Shown here: positions 52,661-62,421 of the stretch, one piece after another
How positions within the stretch are numbered: the stretch's first letter is position 1
Layout of the letters: every line of letters starts with the position of its first letter
Program-made: the position numbers and the translations under genes
The notes under the pieces: generated by a model
The model's input: the letters and a program-made list of their open reading frames with translations, nothing else
Told to the model about the DNA's origin: nothing
Database searches by the model: none
Source: VXYL01 sp963666465
GTDB lineage: Bacteria > Pseudomonadota > Gammaproteobacteria > Pseudomonadales > Azotimanducaceae
Length of the DNA: 64,000 bases
NCBI GenBank assembly: GCA_963666465.1
Contig: OY762824.1
Location: forward strand, 1,984,001-2,048,000
Direction of reading: 5' to 3'

Positions 52661-55600
52661 ATGGCCTCCCTTGAGTCCGCTCATCGAGGTTACGAGTACC
52701 AAGACCTAATGGTCGCGTGTCGGCTCGTCGATGTCCTGATTGGCTCCGTCCCCCGTGTGCATGTTGATAAGAAACTCGTCCCACACGACAGGTTTGACGA
52801 CCTGACCACGATCGACACCGCGGGATTTCGCGACCGAATCCAGTTGAAACACACGAACCGTCCGGCGGAGCCGCTCCCTTTGGCCACTTTCACAACCAAA
52901 AAACGCCGACTTCGCCTCGACCAACTCGTCCAAGCGATCCTGCAGGATAGGAACGGCCCTGGGGCCGCGGCGAGCGACCATTGTTTCCGCGTCGTCCTCA
53001 TGGACGCGCCACCTACTGATCCTCGACTTACCGAGATCCTCGAACCTCCGGCACGCGACCCCGGCCCTTTCACGCGTGGAATGCAGACCATTCGCATGAG
53101 TTTCCGCTCCGAGACGTTGTGGCGGTCCCACGAGCGCGCGACTGATCCGTCGGGAGGAGAAGACCCCTTCACATTCCTTGGCACCGAACTGCCAGAAATC
53201 AACGGCCTCGACTTGGACTGGGCGTGCAAGCACCTCATCGTCGAACTTTGTGCGCCCACAGCCAGCCTGGACCTCACCAAACCAGGAGCAGTAGAACTCA
53301 CTCTGTTCCAACGAGTCCGCGATGAGGTAGGCGCAGGTGCCTACCCCAACCAACATCGCGCTCCGTTGGACGTCGCCGCTGCCCTCATTGACAGCGCCCG
53401 GGCCGCACGACGAGGCTCGGTACCTGCCGAACGCGACACCATCCTGCAACGTACAGGCCTTCGAACCGACTTTGGAGCGGTAACGCGACGTCACCCCGTA
53501 AACACCGCAATCGAGGTAACCCGAGCGGAGGCTGTTTCCTGGCTCGTGAGGGAGGCTGTACAAGCCGCAGACCAGAACATACCGCTCTTGCTATCGGGCC
53601 CGCCTGGCCACGGCAAGTCTTGGATCTGCAAGCAAGTCGTCGATTCTCTAGAAGACCAAGGCTGGCTTGTCGCGGAGCACTACTGCTACATCGGTGACGC
53701 AGATGCCGAAAGGCGCCCCCGCGTGCTTGTGGAGTCTCTGCTGGGCAGTCTCCTGCGACGGCTTGCGGATCAAGATCCCGATCTTGTAGCAAACCAGCGC
53801 CCCTTGTTCGCCGCGAGCCATGGCGCGCTTGAGGGGGCCGTAGCTCAAGCTCGTGCCCGGGACCCGGTACGTCGTGTGGCGCTCATCGTCGATGGACTCG
53901 ACCATGTCACGCGCGTCATCGGCAGTTCGTCGGCGCACGATCCATCGCTCGAGCTTGTGCGGGAGCTTGCTTTGCTGAATCTGCCTGCTGGTTCCACGTT
54001 GGTCCTTCTGAGCCAACCCGGCCTGCACCTACGGCCCTTGGAAGACCAGGGCGCGCTTCGCGTTTCTCTCCCTGGCCTAAATGATGGGGAGCTGCACAGG
54101 CTTGCGTCTCGTCTCGGTGTGGTCGACAAGGACCAACACAACGGCGATGCCGAAGAGTTCATGCGAGCTCTCGCAGAGAAGTCCGAAGGCAACGCTCTTT
54201 ATGCGACCTACCTATGCCGCGAGGCCTTGAGATCCCCTGCTGCACGCGCTGATCCGTCCGCCGCTATACGCACCTTGCCACCTTTCGACGGAACATTGCA
54301 GCGCTACTACCTTCACATACGGGAGTCTCTCGGATCTGAAGCCGCGTGGGTCTCGGACATACTCGGTTTGATTGATTTCCCGCTCACGCGCTCAGAACTG
54401 AAGGCAATCCGGCCGGATGTGAGGCATTACGTGGATGACGCGGTCGAGCGTCTCGGTCCGGTGCTTTCGGAGCACACCGCACAGTCGGGCATTCGCATTT
54501 ACCACGAGTCCTACGCGCGCTTTCTGCAGGAGCCGTATCGCAAAGACCCCACCGCCAAGAATGCGTTACTCCACAGGATCATCGAGTGGCTCACGAACCA
54601 AGGAATCTTCGATGATGGTCGCGCGTACCGACACCTCCTACGCACGCAGTCGTTGGCCGGAAAGCACGAACAGGTCGTCGAAACGGTTGACCGAAACTTC
54701 GTCGTTGAGTCCATTGCACGGGGCTTCCCCGCCTCCGCGATCATCGAGAATCTCGCCGTTGCCATCGCAAGTGCTGCACGAATCGACGCTTGGCCAGCCA
54801 TTGTTCGGTACGTGGAGATGAGTCGATCGGCTGAAACCTACCAGGAGGAGAGATTTGAGCCGGCTGTCGTCGGATACGCCGACGTCGCCGGCAAACTCTT
54901 GGGCCCGAACAAGGTCGCCGACAGGTTGTTGGACGACGGTCGACCGACGATGGCTGCCAGACAGGGCATCCAGATGTGCGCCAAGATAGATGCCATGGGT
55001 GCGGTGGCACCCTGGGCCGAATACATGACCGATTTCCTTCGCGAAGCCAAGGATGACAACACCATCTACGGCGACGAATCCGACATATCAGTCGCACTCG
55101 CATGCATGCGCGGTCGACTCCGACTGGCGTCCGAGGGGCAAGACCATCCGGCGCACGAAGCGAAATCTGCAGCGAATAGCGATCGAGCTGAGAGGCATCT
55201 GCGCCTGCGTGCACCGGTTGATTGGGATGCGTTTGCTCAGTGGATCGCCGACTCCGAACTTGACGTACGGGCCGTTGTCGACGCCGTCCTGGACACGTTC
55301 GGCGACGAAGGCGTAATCAAACTCACTTCCACACCTGTGCAATCTGGAGCCTGCTTTCTTGCCGTTGCCGAGGCAATCCGTGCCAACGAAGCCCTGCGCG
55401 TACTCGGCGACCCCGCACAATGGGCTTCCGACGCTGCGCAGCTTGGCGTACCTTCGGGCAATGCGTACCGGTTTTTCGCCCTTGGCTGCGATGTCGGCGA
55501 TGTTCGGCCACGACTTACTCCTGCCAATGCCAGACGAACTCTCCGAGAGCTGGCCGATGCCGTCCAGGATCGGCTGAAGTGGCGCGAAACCGACCGAGTT

Positions 55601-58600
55601 GCCGCATGGGTCGACGCATGCACCGTCGCCGCGCGCCTCGACGGATTCTACTTTCCCGTCATCTCAACACTGATTGAAGGACCGGGATGGTACGAATGCT
55701 GGCTGCGCTTCGTCGTCTCCCTTTCGACCGCCGAGGCGAAGCCGGCTGAGGAGCAGTCGGCGGCAAGCCTACAAGCCATCCGAATACTCGACGAAGTCCA
55801 TGATCCGTTCTTGGGTGACCCACGAGCCTGCGATCTCTACCCCATCCACGGTCTGATTCGTCAAACCATCTCGCGGGCCGTCAGCCTACTTGGCGACGAC
55901 GATTGGCGAACTGCCGTCGAGGTGCTCGACCGTGTGAGCAACGCAATATCCACGACGATACGGGGCGAGCAAAATGGCCCGCTATCGCGGGCTGCGCTCC
56001 TCGATCTCATCGTGGCTACCGCGAATGCCGCCCGCCATGACGTTGCCGAGGCGTTCGTTGCACAAGCGATCGATAACGGCGGCGGTGGTACCTTCTACGA
56101 GGATCTGGCCAGCCATCGCCTAGTCGCAGCCCGCCTTGCATTGCAGGCGGGCGATCTGGCGAAAGCCTGGCAGCGATGGACACAGGCTTGCGAGCTACTC
56201 ACCGCGTACGGGTGGCGCAAGGACATCACCGTGGAGGAGGTGCTCCACCCGCTGCCCACCATGATCTCAATCGCGCCTGATCGAGGCCGCACGGCCCTCG
56301 CGAACATCCAAGGACTGTGTGAGCGAATACCTCAACACACCGACGGGAAAGGCACGTCGTACACCCCCCGGGAATGGCGACGCCTGCTCGCTACAGCGGA
56401 CCCTTGCGCCCTTGCGGAAATCACAGCAAGGTCGCTGTTTGAGTCCTGCAATGACCGCAACTCGGATCTTCACGAGGCTAGGACGGCGCTTTGGCGAGCA
56501 TGGCACCACCGAGCTGATCCGCTTGTGTCCGGTACGCTTCGCATAACTCTGGAGGAACCGCTCGACGACCTCGACGCGACGGCGCTTGAACGGCTCGCCA
56601 AACAGCCACGCCGAGGGGAGTCCGAACAGATACTTGTTGCATGGCTTGCGCGCCTTGACGAGCGACCGTTTCGCTATGGCGTCAGCAACAGCCCTGAACT
56701 ACTCAACAATGACGACAAGCGCGTTGGAGACGTGAATGCTGTGGCTGAGGCTGCCGGGCTCCCCACCATCAGCGCCCTGCCACCCAAGCCAAAGCCGCCG
56801 AGCGGAAAAGGCACTTCTTCAGGAGAGTACACATCCGCATCAAGTTCGCCCCAGTTCGCCGTCGCCTATCCGCCTGGACTGACCGGTATCGCCCTCGCGG
56901 CGCGCGCCTGGCGCGATAGACCCTTCGACTACCACGGAAACCCGTCGACAACCCAGCGCTTCGCCAACCTGCTGGGCTACCGAATCGTCGAATTGGCTTA
57001 CGGGGGTTCCTGTGGCGATGCAGAAACGGGAATCCGTTTGCTTGCAGACGCCATGCAGTTCGACGACAGGGACGGCTTGCTGAAGCACATCGCCGACGGA
57101 CTTGAGCGGCACTCTCAACATGCGTTAGCAGCCACCACGTATACCTTGGCCTGGACGCGCACGAGGGGCCGCGGATGGATGACCTTTGCCGGCGAGGCAG
57201 AAATCGACTCCTTGGCCCACGCAACCCGCATTGATCACGCTCTGGCAAAGGCGACCGTGGCGGAGGAAATTGAACGCGTGGTTGCACATGGCCTCGGATC
57301 CATTGGCGTGACCCAAGCCATTACATTGGCCTTCGCACGCGGCTGCCTCAGCTCCTCCAGCGCCGATTGCTTTTCGATCTGGGACGAAGCTGCCGCCGTG
57401 ATCTCTGCTCGGACTCCCCGGGTCTCGCCACGCGACGACCCCGACCATGTCTACATGGCTCCGAAGCCCGACGACGGGAAAGCACTTCCAGGCAACATCG
57501 ACGCTGCATTTGCCGTCGCCACCTTGTCTGGCATCACCCATCCCGGCAGGGAAAACAAACGCCGCTCACTCCTCGCCGCCAGGATTCTGATCACCGAACG
57601 GCCCGCTGTAATGGCACCCGCAATTCGCGTCGCGCTCCGCCATACGAAGGATCCCGCAACAGTCGCTTGGTTACTGCGCGTGATCGCCCTTGCCGACAAT
57701 AAAGCGTCGGGCGTCGTGTCGTCGTCGCGAAACGTCCTGCTGGAGTTGGCCAAGAGCCAATGGTTGACTGTACGCGTACTCGCCCGATCACTGCTCCCGG
57801 ACGATGATATCCCCTTGGGTACTCCATCCGAGCCGGACCCTGAGTTGCTCGACCACTCGTCCGGCGCGATTGTCCGCCCGGCAACCACTGAACGCAGGAA
57901 ACCCTCGGGCTCTGCGAGACTCGTCGCCCTTCAAGCGCACTTCCGACTGGCAAACGCCGAGCGCATTCTGCCTGGCATCTTCGATGCCGTCGTTCGAAGG
58001 CTCGACGATGCGCAACGGAGTGAGTCGCTCTGTAAGCGCATTGGCAATCAACTCCGTGCACTTGCTATCAGGTCGCAGGGACACTGGCCCGACGCATTCG
58101 TCGGTTGGGCCGGGATTATTGAAGACGCAATCCAGCGGGCCTCCTCTGGAGCGCGCCTAGCCAGGCTGAGGTCCGGCGACCTGGCGTCCGATCCAAAGGA
58201 ACTTGAACGCCAACTCGCCGGTGTCTTGCTCGACGACCCAGGGATTCCACTCCACTTAGAAAGGACGCGCGTGCCGCGTCCGGTCATTCCTCTGCCACCA
58301 AGTCGAGCAGACTACCCTTGGTCGGAGCTGTCTGCCTCCGAGGCTGAAGGCAACCTTGGCGATAGAGGGCCAGATCACGATCACGACACTCCGCACTTGC
58401 GCCGGACTCTCAATGCGACCGGCCCCGATGCCGTCCCAGTACTGTCCAGCGGCTCCCTCCGTGGATGGCGCCTTGTCGCGACCGTGGAGCAACGCACCAT
58501 TCCAAGGGACCGCTACCCACCGGATCAGGAGCATGACTCCGCCACGCGCTATCGATCCGTTGAGCTACGGACTGATGGAGACCAGCACTCGTTGATTTCA

Positions 58601-59029
58601 CCGCCGTTCGCAGAATGTGATGCCGCACTCTGGTACTCACCCTCCCAGCCCGACCCAGTGGATCGCCATGCGATCGGAACTTCCCCGATTGTGGGTTTAG
58701 ATTCTGACCCCACATTCGCGAGCGATGCGCGCGAGGGTCTTGGTCTCCCGACCATTCTCCTCACACCTACGCGCCGGTTAATGGCCCTCCTTCACCTCAG
58801 CCCGGGCCCCGCGTTCTCGCTTGAGGATTCCCAGGGAAAGGCCATGCGCCTTCTTACTTGGCGTACCGAGTATGAGACCAGCGACTACCATCTTCCTCGC
58901 CCACTCCTAACCGGCGCAGGTCTCGTTCTTCGCCCGGACGTATTCGATCGCCTAGTTGCCGCCACCGGCGGGCTTCTGAAATTCCGCGACTTCTTGGAGG
59001 GCTCACCAGGCTTACGCGTTAGAAACTAG
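52661..59029 (+). CDS. Avs-like STAND NTPase with N-terminal PD-(D/E)xK nuclease
   Basis: A 2122-residue single-gene protein. Residues 1-100 resemble DUF4297/Cap4-type nucleases: RGYEYQDLMVACRLVDVLI, HDRFDDLTTID (Asp46/47) and RIQLKHT (Gln61-x-Lys63) give the D..QxK site. A P-loop NTPase follows, with LLLSGPPGHGKSWICKQVVD (about 310-328) and RRVALIVDGLDHV (about 404-416), then a winged-helix-like region. A roughly 1500-residue helical C-terminus contains a Pro/Ser-rich linker near 1380. Nuclease-NTPase-long sensor is the plan of antiviral STAND (Avs) proteins, which recognise phage terminase or portal and then cut DNA. The ATG at 52661 is unambiguous. It lies between truncated IS110 and IS630 copies. 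Confidence 0.8.
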   Translation: MASLESAHRGYEYQDLMVACRLVDVLIGSVPRVHVDKKLVPHDRFDDLTTIDTAGFRDRIQLKHTNRPAEPLPLATFTTKKRRLRLDQLVQAILQDRNGPGAAASDHCFRVVLMDAPPTDPRLTEILEPPARDPGPFTRGMQTIRMSFRSETLWRSHERATDPSGGEDPFTFLGTELPEINGLDLDWACKHLIVELCAPTASLDLTKPGAVELTLFQRVRDEVGAGAYPNQHRAPLDVAAALIDSARAARRGSVPAERDTILQRTGLRTDFGAVTRRHPVNTAIEVTRAEAVSWLVREAVQAADQNIPLLLSGPPGHGKSWICKQVVDSLEDQGWLVAEHYCYIGDADAERRPRVLVESLLGSLLRRLADQDPDLVANQRPLFAASHGALEGAVAQARARDPVRRVALIVDGLDHVTRVIGSSSAHDPSLELVRELALLNLPAGSTLVLLSQPGLHLRPLEDQGALRVSLPGLNDGELHRLASRLGVVDKDQHNGDAEEFMRALAEKSEGNALYATYLCREALRSPAARADPSAAIRTLPPFDGTLQRYYLHIRESLGSEAAWVSDILGLIDFPLTRSELKAIRPDVRHYVDDAVERLGPVLSEHTAQSGIRIYHESYARFLQEPYRKDPTAKNALLHRIIEWLTNQGIFDDGRAYRHLLRTQSLAGKHEQVVETVDRNFVVESIARGFPASAIIENLAVAIASAARIDAWPAIVRYVEMSRSAETYQEERFEPAVVGYADVAGKLLGPNKVADRLLDDGRPTMAARQGIQMCAKIDAMGAVAPWAEYMTDFLREAKDDNTIYGDESDISVALACMRGRLRLASEGQDHPAHEAKSAANSDRAERHLRLRAPVDWDAFAQWIADSELDVRAVVDAVLDTFGDEGVIKLTSTPVQSGACFLAVAEAIRANEALRVLGDPAQWASDAAQLGVPSGNAYRFFALGCDVGDVRPRLTPANARRTLRELADAVQDRLKWRETDRVAAWVDACTVAARLDGFYFPVISTLIEGPGWYECWLRFVVSLSTAEAKPAEEQSAASLQAIRILDEVHDPFLGDPRACDLYPIHGLIRQTISRAVSLLGDDDWRTAVEVLDRVSNAISTTIRGEQNGPLSRAALLDLIVATANAARHDVAEAFVAQAIDNGGGGTFYEDLASHRLVAARLALQAGDLAKAWQRWTQACELLTAYGWRKDITVEEVLHPLPTMISIAPDRGRTALANIQGLCERIPQHTDGKGTSYTPREWRRLLATADPCALAEITARSLFESCNDRNSDLHEARTALWRAWHHRADPLVSGTLRITLEEPLDDLDATALERLAKQPRRGESEQILVAWLARLDERPFRYGVSNSPELLNNDDKRVGDVNAVAEAAGLPTISALPPKPKPPSGKGTSSGEYTSASSSPQFAVAYPPGLTGIALAARAWRDRPFDYHGNPSTTQRFANLLGYRIVELAYGGSCGDAETGIRLLADAMQFDDRDGLLKHIADGLERHSQHALAATTYTLAWTRTRGRGWMTFAGEAEIDSLAHATRIDHALAKATVAEEIERVVAHGLGSIGVTQAITLAFARGCLSSSSADCFSIWDEAAAVISARTPRVSPRDDPDHVYMAPKPDDGKALPGNIDAAFAVATLSGITHPGRENKRRSLLAARILITERPAVMAPAIRVALRHTKDPATVAWLLRVIALADNKASGVVSSSRNVLLELAKSQWLTVRVLARSLLPDDDIPLGTPSEPDPELLDHSSGAIVRPATTERRKPSGSARLVALQAHFRLANAERILPGIFDAVVRRLDDAQRSESLCKRIGNQLRALAIRSQGHWPDAFVGWAGIIEDAIQRASSGARLARLRSGDLASDPKELERQLAGVLLDDPGIPLHLERTRVPRPVIPLPPSRADYPWSELSASEAEGNLGDRGPDHDHDTPHLRRTLNATGPDAVPVLSSGSLRGWRLVATVEQRTIPRDRYPPDQEHDSATRYRSVELRTDGDQHSLISPPFAECDAALWYSPSQPDPVDRHAIGTSPIVGLDSDPTFASDAREGLGLPTILLTPTRRLMALLHLSPGPAFSLEDSQGKAMRLLTWRTEYETSDYHLPRPLLTGAGLVLRPDVFDRLVAATGGLLKFRDFLEGSPGLRVRN

Positions 59030-59261
59030 ATTCAGCGCGAGCCTACAGTTCCAGCTCCCACAGTCGTCAACGGAACACTTACATTCGCCCACATCGCCGG
59101 CGTCACCCATGCCCACCATCGCCAGCATCGCCGCATCGCCCCCCTCGCCTGCAAAAGCTCGGTGGTGGGTACGGCATCGGGCGCGCCGCTTTGCTTGCCG
59201 CTCTCTGGGTCAGCGGGCCAGACGTTGCGCCGGCGACATGAAGGCAACGAAAGGCTTTCGC
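59030..59261. other. Unassigned DNA between the Avs-like gene and the IS630 remnant
   Basis: No start, motif or element end that I can defend. Probably the junction DNA that replaced the IS630 3' half. Confidence 0.4.
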
Positions 59262-59933
59262 GGAAGTACTCGTGGTCCACGATCTCCTCCGTGCCGGGCT
59301 TCGTCGGCAGCGGCGGCCGCGTCTCGGACAGCAGCTGGCACGGCTGCTCGTCCATGCACACCACCGGGAACCGGGCGTCGAAGGGCCGCGAATGCACGTC
59401 CAGAACCCGCTCCATCCGGGCCACGAACGCCGCGTCCTGTTCCGGCGGAATGCACCACATCGACTTCCGCCACGGCTTCAGACCGTTTTTTTCAGCGTCC
59501 GCCGCACCGTCTCGCACGACAGCGAATCCACCAGCTCGAGCTCCACCACCTTGTCGGCCAGCAGCTTCAGCGTCCAGCGGCTGCGGCCCTCCGGCGGCGC
59601 CGAGCACGCCAGCTTCGTGATGTGCGCCTCCAGCCGACCGTCGACCTTGCGCGGCGGCAGCGCCCGCGGCAGCCGCTCCAAGGCCGCCTCCGGACCTTCC
59701 AGAACCGCCTTCCTGCGCCAGTTCTGCAGGCTCCGCTCCGTCACCCCGACCGCCGCCGCGATCTCGGCGTCCGACCGCGACGGCCCGTGCTCGCCCTGGT
59801 CGCAGTCCAGCAGCGCCTTGGCACGCACCACCTTCCACTGCGCCACCCTCCGCCTCCCCCGCGTACCCTTGGCGACCTCCGACAGCAGCCCGCGCTCTTC
59901 CTCGGACAGCTTCAAGACGTGCTTCGCCACCAT
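59262..59933 (-). mobile_element. IS630-family transposase, frameshift plan and truncated
   Basis: The first frame (59933-59478) carries the helix-turn-helix part (SDAEIAAAVGVTERSLQNWR and SCETVRRTLKK). At an A7 run on the minus strand (near 59490) a -1 slip joins it to a second frame, NGLKPWRKSMWCIPPEQDAA, VVCMDEQPCQLLSETR (first catalytic Asp) and GTEEIVDHEY. This is the programmed-frameshift layout of several IS630 elements. Similarity stops after DHEY at about 59262, so the remaining DDE domain is lost and the copy is dead. Confidence 0.8.
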
Positions 59934-59967
59934 GCGATCCTCCTGGAACGACCGAAACCGAATCGCC

Positions 59968-60489
59968 TTATCCTCGCACGAAATCCACAGCGTGATGGAA
60001 CACTAGTGCGGCCACCTCGGATGGCAGTCCATCGACAGCGGACCTTGCGTCCTCAAAGTACTCCCGCCCAGCTTCGTCCCGCGCGTAACAGGAGAACGTG
60101 CCAGAGCCGTAAAGGCCAAGATCGATGTGACGTCCGCCTTGCTTCCAAAGGAAATTGATCTCGCCGTCCGCCGCCAAGCCGATGTTCGGCAGATGTCCCA
60201 ATGACTTGGGCAGATTCAAAACGAAAGTTCGAGCATCTCGCCAAGCCTGCGGACTCGGAAGGACATCATTCGGTAGCCGACCACTGTCATCGTTCGAAAT
60301 CGCGTCCAGTTTGGCAAGGAGCAGGCGAGCATCCGGCGAAGGTCGAGCCCATGGGGCATTCGCCTCCAAGGGAGGCTCGTGCCAGTCCGCCATCGCCGAC
60401 GTGCCCACGGGCCATGGCGCGAAGGCGTCCATCAAGCCCTTGGTCTGGAAACTTGCAACCGCGGTCTCCACTACATTGAGATCCGTCAT
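59968..60489 (-). CDS. Hypothetical protein downstream of the TIGR04255-type gene
   Basis: 173 residues, family not recognised. Visible features: an N-terminal helix (LNVVETAVASFQTKGLMDAF), a strand pattern INFLWKQGGRHIDLGLYGSG and TFSCYARDEAGREYFE, and no signal peptide. Its ATG overlaps the reconstructed stop of the TIGR04255-type gene (ATGA at 60489-60486), so the two form a coupled pair. A role linked to that partner is likely, but nothing more can be said. Confidence 0.65.
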   Translation of the reverse strand: MTDLNVVETAVASFQTKGLMDAFAPWPVGTSAMADWHEPPLEANAPWARPSPDARLLLAKLDAISNDDSGRLPNDVLPSPQAWRDARTFVLNLPKSLGHLPNIGLAADGEINFLWKQGGRHIDLGLYGSGTFSCYARDEAGREYFEDARSAVDGLPSEVAALVFHHAVDFVRG

Positions 60490-61306
60490 GTCACCAACCC
60501 GATTCGCTTGAGCATGTCGTCCAATAGGATGGCTCGGATTACGCCCTTGTTCCCCTCATGAAGTGCGTCAAGTGCCTGTTTGAGTGGCGTTCGTGCGGCA
60601 TCGCCTTCTCCGAACAACGAGCTGTGGGATTGCCGGGGTCGCGCAGATGCCAAGTGGCGTTGTGGTCAATCGTCACAGTGGGCACATCGTCAATCACGGC
60701 GCTGGCAACATTGAGCTGGTTGAGGACGCGTTCCTGCTCGCTGCGGTTTTCGAACCATCCTAGATTGCAGTGCCACAGCGCCCCGGACTCGAAGCAATTG
60801 GGGGCCAAGTACGATGCTCCTGCCCTGAACAGCAGGTCCGGCGATGCTTGCTCCAATGCGCCATCGAAGGTGAATCGGTCCACATAGCGGAGCCCAAACG
60901 TCGCCACAGGCACGTCAGACAACCGAATCCGCGCAACCGCAGCCTGAACATAGGAAACGCTAGCCGCCACCACCTCGTCCCACTTGGTGTATTCGAGGAA
61001 GCTCACTTGCAGCGCGTCCCTCGCCAGCCTGAGTACTCTAGCGGGTGCCCCGTCGCCCCGAGGCCTGGACAGCTCGAATCCCACGAGTTCTGCCTTGATC
61101 GATGGTGGATTCAACGCGCCACCTACGTCGAACTGGAGTTCGCTCCCGTGTATCTCGCGCACACGAGGGAATACCTCCCCATACGCTTCGAGCACACCGT
61201 CACGCACAAGGTCCACGAAGGGCGGTGGCAATGGCATCTGGAAATGGAGCGTGACAGCCGCTTCCTGAATGGAATGCTCGCCCGCGAAAGGCAGGTATCT
61301 CGCCAT
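60486..61306 (-). pseudogene. TIGR04255-family protein with a 3' frameshift
   Basis: From the ATG at 61306 the protein runs MARYLPFAGEHSIQEAAVTL, FEL...LQVSFLEYTKWDEVV, VATFGLRYVDRFTF and VPTVTIDHNATWHLRDPGNP, a good match to the TIGR04255 family (about 260 residues, unknown function, often in accessory islands). Near 60620 the frame leads to an early Arg/His-rich end at 60539. In another frame the expected helical end appears, LFGEGDAARTPLKQALDALH and then LLDDMLKRIGLVT, and stops in an ATGA overlap with the next gene. A single indel or sequence error explains it. A GTG at 61339 is a possible earlier start. Confidence 0.68.
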
Positions 61307-61335
61307 GTCCTTTAAGGCCGCCGCATGAATGCCAA

Positions 61336-62286
61336 TCACGACGTGTAGTGTCGCATGTGCCCGTCTTGGCTACAAGGCTCCCCGAAAACCTCTACCCTCG
61401 CGGTCTCGGGGCTCGAGGTTGCCGCGGGTGCGCCGCCGACATGTCCATCAGGCGGTCGATGTGCGGCACGAGATCCTCGTACACGGCGCCGGCGCCGAGT
61501 TCCACCGGGTCCCACCGGGTCGTTCACCCAGACTTCGCTGCGGCTGTAGTTGCCGCCGGAGGCGTGGATTACCGCGCCGTTGGGGGCGTCTTCGCTGCAC
61601 ATGTAGAGGACGGCGGGGCTGACCAAGGCTGGGTCGCGGAGCGGATCCACCTCGTCGAGGTCTTCGTCGCGCCCCGGCACCGTGTTGGTCATGCGCGTGG
61701 CGGCGCCCGGGCCCAGGCAATTCACGCGCACGTTGCGGTTTGCGCCTTCGAGGGCCAGCACGTTGGCGAGGCCCAGCATGCCCATCTTCGCGGCGCCGTA
61801 GTTGGCCTGGCCGAAGTTTCCGAAGATGCCGGAGCCGGAGCTGGTGAAGACGATGCGGCCGTAGCGCTGTTCGTACATGTGCGGCCAGACTGCGTGGGTG
61901 ACGTAGGCGGTGCCGGTGAGGTGCACGTCCATGACGAGATCAAACTCGTCGAGCGTCATGTTCTTGAAGGTGCGGTCGCGCAGGATGCCGGCGTTGTTGA
62001 CGAGGATGTCGATGCGCCCGAAGGCGTTGACGGCGTCGGCGGCGATGGTCTTGGCGCCGTCGCGGTCTGCCACGGAAGCCTTGTTGGCCACAGCGGCGCC
62101 GCCCATGCCGCGGATTTCCTCCACCACCGCGTCCGCCGCATCGCCGGCACCGGTGCCGTCCACGCTGCCGCCAAGGTCGTTCACCACCACCTTGGCGCCG
62201 CGCTTGGCGAACTCGATGGCGTGGCAACGCCCGATTCCCCCGCCGGCCCCCGTAACGATCGCCACCTTGCCTTCGAACTCGCTCAT
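61336..62286 (-). CDS. SDR-family dehydrogenase (MFE-2/17-beta-HSD4-like), C-terminus shifted
   Basis: 316 residues from the ATG at 62286. The NAD(P) loop is VAIVTGAGGGIGRCHAIEFA, followed by ILVNNAGILRDRTF, the catalytic Ser in IVFTSSGSGIFG and YGAAK (Tyr, Lys). The sequence resembles the hydroxyacyl-CoA dehydrogenase part of multifunctional beta-oxidation proteins. A 10-bp tandem duplication (CCACCGGGTC at 61503-61512 and 61513-61522) shifts the frame. Without it the end would read VNDPVELGAGAVYEDLVPHI and DRLMDMSAAHP, stopping at 61392. The catalytic part is unaffected. It is divergent from the PhyH gene at 62422. Confidence 0.87.
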   Translation of the reverse strand: MSEFEGKVAIVTGAGGGIGRCHAIEFAKRGAKVVVNDLGGSVDGTGAGDAADAVVEEIRGMGGAAVANKASVADRDGAKTIAADAVNAFGRIDILVNNAGILRDRTFKNMTLDEFDLVMDVHLTGTAYVTHAVWPHMYEQRYGRIVFTSSGSGIFGNFGQANYGAAKMGMLGLANVLALEGANRNVRVNCLGPGAATRMTNTVPGRDEDLDEVDPLRDPALVSPAVLYMCSEDAPNGAVIHASGGNYSRSEVWVNDPVGPGGTRRRRRVRGSRAAHRPPDGHVGGAPAATSSPETARVEVFGEPCSQDGHMRHYTS

Positions 62287-62421
62287 CGTCTTCCCCTCGT
62301 TCGTTTTCGTGGTTGCCCGCGCTGCCGCCACTGCGACATTTGCGAGCCTTCGGGCTACCATGGAAGCGCTTCGAGCCAAGCCGCGCCTCACCCCGCCCAT
62401 TCCCGGCACCGAGCCCAAGCC

